Assembly (NCBI GenBank): GCA_014729315.1
Contig: WJKD01000854.1
Location: 1-7,603 of the forward strand
Origin: Promethearchaeota archaeon
GTDB lineage: Archaea > Asgardarchaeota > Lokiarchaeia > Sigynarchaeales > SOKP01
Direction: 5' to 3'
DNA: 7,603 nt
Shown here: piece by piece, positions 5,716 through 7,603 of the stretch
How positions within the stretch are numbered: the stretch's first letter is position 1
How the letters are laid out: each line of letters begins with the position of its first letter
Position numbers and translations under genes: made by a program
Notes under the pieces: model-generated
Told to the model about the DNA's origin: nothing
Seen by the model: the letters and a program-made list of their open reading frames with translations, nothing else
Database searches by the model: none

Positions 5716-6615
5716 TCAGTTATTTTCCCTAAGTCTGTTATCGTTTTTTAGTATTTTTAGGGCCTTTAATGCGCTTTTTTCCTTATCTTTTATTTCTAAC
5801 ATAAGATCAAAGTCGTAATCGTTTGTTTTTTCAACGAATTCTTTAAAATGAATTATATCTATCGAATACGCATGACTACCTGAACTTTTCCCTTCTTTTT
5901 GACTACTGTAATGTAAAATAGGTAATCCATCTTTTGCGTTCCAAGTATCTATCACAAGATTCAAAGCCTTAAGCATTGAAGTCTGATGATTATAACATTC
6001 ATGATGAAAAACATCAAAAATTATCGGGATATTAATTATATTATAAATTTCTAAACAATCGTTAACATGATAACTTTTATCGTCGTTTTCAATTACTAAC
6101 CTATTTTTAATTGCGTTGTCAAACTTTTTATAACGTGATATAAATCGATTAATACTTTCTTTTTTTTCATTATAAACACCACCAACATGAACTTGAACTT
6201 TAGCACTTTGGTCTAATTTTAATAAATCTAACACTTCTATATGATATTTTAACTCTTTCAGACTCCTTTCGAATACATCCTTACGTTTTGAATTCAAAAC
6301 AGTATATTGACCAGGATGCATCGTTATTCTCATATTATTCTTCTTTATATAATTTCCAATTCCTTCGAATTTTGTTTTGAAGTAATCTTTCCAGTTAAAA
6401 TTCATAACGGGATGCGAGGCAAAAGGAATGAGGTCAGAAGTTATTCTAAAAAAATAGAGATTATGGTCAACATTAAATTCTAAAATTTTCTGAAGACAAT
6501 CTAAATTCCCACTAATAGTTTCTCTAATTCTTTCTTCGGAGTAATTTCTTAGACGAAAAGTTCGACTACTTCTACATTTTAAAGAAAGGTTCACGCAAGG
6601 ATAACCAATTTTCAT
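5716..6615 (-). CDS. uvsE: UV damage endonuclease, UvsE/UvdE family
   Basis: A 299-residue TIM-barrel endonuclease of the UVDE family, near the usual length of bacterial members. In this family the enzyme nicks DNA immediately 5' of UV photoproducts and some other lesions, starting an alternative excision repair route. The motifs run in the expected order: IGYPCVN (Y5, N9), FRITSDLIPFASHP (H68), MHPGQYTVLNS (H100, Q103, Y104), VHVGG (H143), VIENDDKSYH (E176), IIFDVFHH (D201, H204), LHYSSQ (H235), GSHAYSID (H248) and MLEIKDKE (E274). Thus the metal ligands are present, and the Q-Y pair that probes the flipped lesion is too. The lysine two residues before the LHYSS histidine, carboxylated in the Thermus enzyme as I recall it, appears to be I233 here. 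The TGA lies at 5716-5718 on the complementary strand. The start at 6615 has no Shine-Dalgarno sequence and a TATA-like box about 30 bases upstream. The gene is divergent from the reductase gene. Confidence 0.93.
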   Translation of the reverse strand: MKIGYPCVNLSLKCRSSRTFRLRNYSEERIRETISGNLDCLQKILEFNVDHNLYFFRITSDLIPFASHPVMNFNWKDYFKTKFEGIGNYIKKNNMRITMHPGQYTVLNSKRKDVFERSLKELKYHIEVLDLLKLDQSAKVQVHVGGVYNEKKESINRFISRYKKFDNAIKNRLVIENDDKSYHVNDCLEIYNIINIPIIFDVFHHECYNHQTSMLKALNLVIDTWNAKDGLPILHYSSQKEGKSSGSHAYSIDIIHFKEFVEKTNDYDFDLMLEIKDKEKSALKALKILKNDNRLRENN

Positions 6616-6639
6616 AATCGGAAAAATTAAATTTTAACT

Positions 6640-6650
6640 AAATTAATAAA
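6640..6650 (-). promoter_or_regulatory. Candidate TATA box of uvsE
   Basis: Read on the minus strand, TTTATTAATTT lies about 25-35 bases before the ATG whose first base is 6615. No Shine-Dalgarno sequence precedes that ATG, so a leaderless message is plausible. The surrounding 211-base divergent spacer is extremely AT-rich, so TATA-like strings arise easily by chance. Confidence 0.35.
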
Positions 6651-6786
6651 TCTGTTTAAAGTGATAAGTGATCTAATAATTATATTAATCATCTTTTCAA
6701 AATATTAGAAATCGTGGACTAATACCATTGTTAAATAACTGAATCTCAAAAATAATTTCTTATCTAATCATTTTTGGTTATTAACT

Positions 6787-6818
6787 AAAAAAATTATAAT
6801 TAATATTATGATTATAAT
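6787..6818 (+). promoter_or_regulatory. TATA region with near-palindrome upstream of the geranylgeranyl-reductase-family gene
   Basis: An A-run (6787-6793), possibly a purine-rich BRE, leads into ATTATAAT at 6793-6800, centred about 30 bases before the ATG at 6827, the expected TATA position for a leaderless archaeal gene. The self-complementary octamer ATTATAAT recurs exactly at 6811-6818, and the spacer between the copies contains another palindrome (TAATATTA, 6801-6808). Together they form a 26-base near-perfect inverted repeat overlapping the promoter. A regulator could bind here and block initiation, but base composition alone might explain it. Confidence 0.4.
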
Positions 6819-6826
6819 CACTATTA

Positions 6827-7603
6827 ATGAAAGAGAATGTTGAGCGATTTGACATTTGTATTGTTGGAGCAAGTATTGCCGGAAATTTTTTAGGTTATCT
6901 TCTTTCAAATTCAAATCTTAGAATCGCAATAATTGAAGAACACGATGCTATTGGATTACCATTCCAATGCGCAGGGATTGTCTCCCAAAAATTGGCAAAA
7001 TTAATTAAATTAGATGATTCTCTTGTCTTGAATAGGGTTAAAGTCGCCAGACTTGTCGCACCTTCTGGAAAAACTATCACTCTTTCGGGAAACGAAGAAC
7101 CTTATATTATTGATCGAATTGCTCTGGATCGATGGTTTTACGATAAAATTAAAGAAAATCCGAACATCAAATATTTTTTGGAGGAGAAGTTCCAAAAATT
7201 TGAATACTCAACCGAAAATAGCTCAAAAATCGTATTAATAACTACAAGTAAAAGAAAACTAAAAGCAAAAATATTAGTGGGTTGTGATGGCCCTCTTTCT
7301 TCCGTTGCTCATTCTTTAAAGATCAGAAATAGAGTTTTATACGCGACCCAAATTCGGATTAAGGCTAATTTCAGTAAAAACGAAGCTTTAATGTACTTTA
7401 ATAAGAGATGGAAGGAGTTATTCGGATGGGTTGTGCCCGAAGGGGATAATCAAATCTATAGAGTAGGTCTAGCTTGCTCAAAAAATGTAAATAAGAACTT
7501 TAAAAAATTTTTAAAGTTAATTAATGTCAATATTGATGATAAAATTGACCAGCAAGGTGGGCTGATTCCCTACGGAAAGTTAAACAAAATGGCATTTTCG
7601 AAC
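6827..7603 (+). CDS. Geranylgeranyl-reductase-family FAD-dependent oxidoreductase (3' truncated)
   Basis: The 259 codons from ATG 6827 run open to the window edge. An in-frame stop at 6815-6817 fixes the ATG as start. Family members have roughly 390-450 residues, so about 60% is present. The N-terminal FAD-binding Rossmann motif is FDICIVGASIAGNFLGYLL (G14-x4-G19), ending in acidic E37/E38 after the second strand. PFQCAGIVS around C48 matches the conserved cysteine motif of the family. DRIALDRWFYDKI (96-108), the GCDGPLSSVA motif (G152, D154) that contacts FAD, and FGWVVPEGD (199-207) complete the pattern. Members reduce isoprenoid double bonds, for example saturating archaeal geranylgeranyl ether lipids at the membrane, but archaea often carry several paralogues and other substrates are possible. 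I therefore give no gene symbol. A TATA-like element with an inverted repeat lies about 30 bases upstream. Confidence 0.85.
   Translation, partial: MKENVERFDICIVGASIAGNFLGYLLSNSNLRIAIIEEHDAIGLPFQCAGIVSQKLAKLIKLDDSLVLNRVKVARLVAPSGKTITLSGNEEPYIIDRIALDRWFYDKIKENPNIKYFLEEKFQKFEYSTENSSKIVLITTSKRKLKAKILVGCDGPLSSVAHSLKIRNRVLYATQIRIKANFSKNEALMYFNKRWKELFGWVVPEGDNQIYRVGLACSKNVNKNFKKFLKLINVNIDDKIDQQGGLIPYGKLNKMAFSN

Noticed and set aside
6616..6826. Small RNA gene, CRISPR array or replication origin in the 211-base spacer
   Set aside because: There are no regularly spaced repeats, no GC-rich structured segment and no origin-type repeat cluster; the AT-rich content is explained by two divergent promoters.
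6895..7238. Three open frames of about 61 codons, two on the minus strand and one on the plus strand
   Set aside because: All overlap the reductase-family gene, whose frame carries the FAD-binding and cysteine motifs. The small frames show no family motif and overlap each other.
1..7603. Defence island, prophage or mobile element
   Set aside because: No transposase, integrase, terminal inverted repeats, toxin-antitoxin pair or known defence domain was found; composition is even across the window.

Overview
This is an AT-rich, densely coded window that most likely comes from an archaeon, and my best guess is an Asgard archaeon of the Lokiarchaeia (Promethearchaeota) type. The evidence is indirect: a TrmB-type helix-turn-helix protein with a PLD-like C-terminal domain, a geranylgeranyl-reductase-family flavoprotein (archaeal lipid saturation), TATA-like boxes about 27 bases before start codons that lack Shine-Dalgarno sequences, and large multi-domain proteins joining winged helices, coiled coils and possible longin-like domains. 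No rRNA or universal marker is present, so the lineage is inferred.

Layout. Positions 1-432 are the 3' end of a gene that continues beyond the left edge. Positions 478-3189 encode a 903-residue protein with a possible zinc-binding N-terminus, a TrmB-like HTH, a coiled coil of about 390 residues, a PLD-like domain, a Pro/Gln-rich linker and a helical tail. Positions 3285-4280 encode a metallo-beta-lactamase-fold hydrolase. Positions 4388-5695 encode a protein whose C-terminus is a clear paralogue of the first, truncated gene. These four genes all read rightward. Convergent to them, with a 20-base gap, is a UvsE/UvdE-type DNA endonuclease (5716-6615, minus strand). A 211-base divergent promoter region follows, and then a geranylgeranyl-reductase-family gene (6827 to the right edge, truncated).

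How the genes may relate. The two paralogues flank the TrmB/coiled-coil gene and the hydrolase gene, so the first four genes look like a locus shaped by duplication. Separate promoter-like boxes before 3285 and 4388 argue against a single tight operon. Nothing in the sequence ties the DNA repair gene or the lipid reductase to them functionally. I see no RNA gene, CRISPR array, insertion sequence or recognisable defence system. The most original element is the 903-residue protein, above all the regular 22-residue (double hendecad) repeats in its coiled coil.

Gene-free stretches are all shorter than 300 bases: 433-477, 3190-3284, 4281-4387, 5696-5715 and 6616-6826. They hold only candidate promoters, a ribosome binding site and T-rich terminators.
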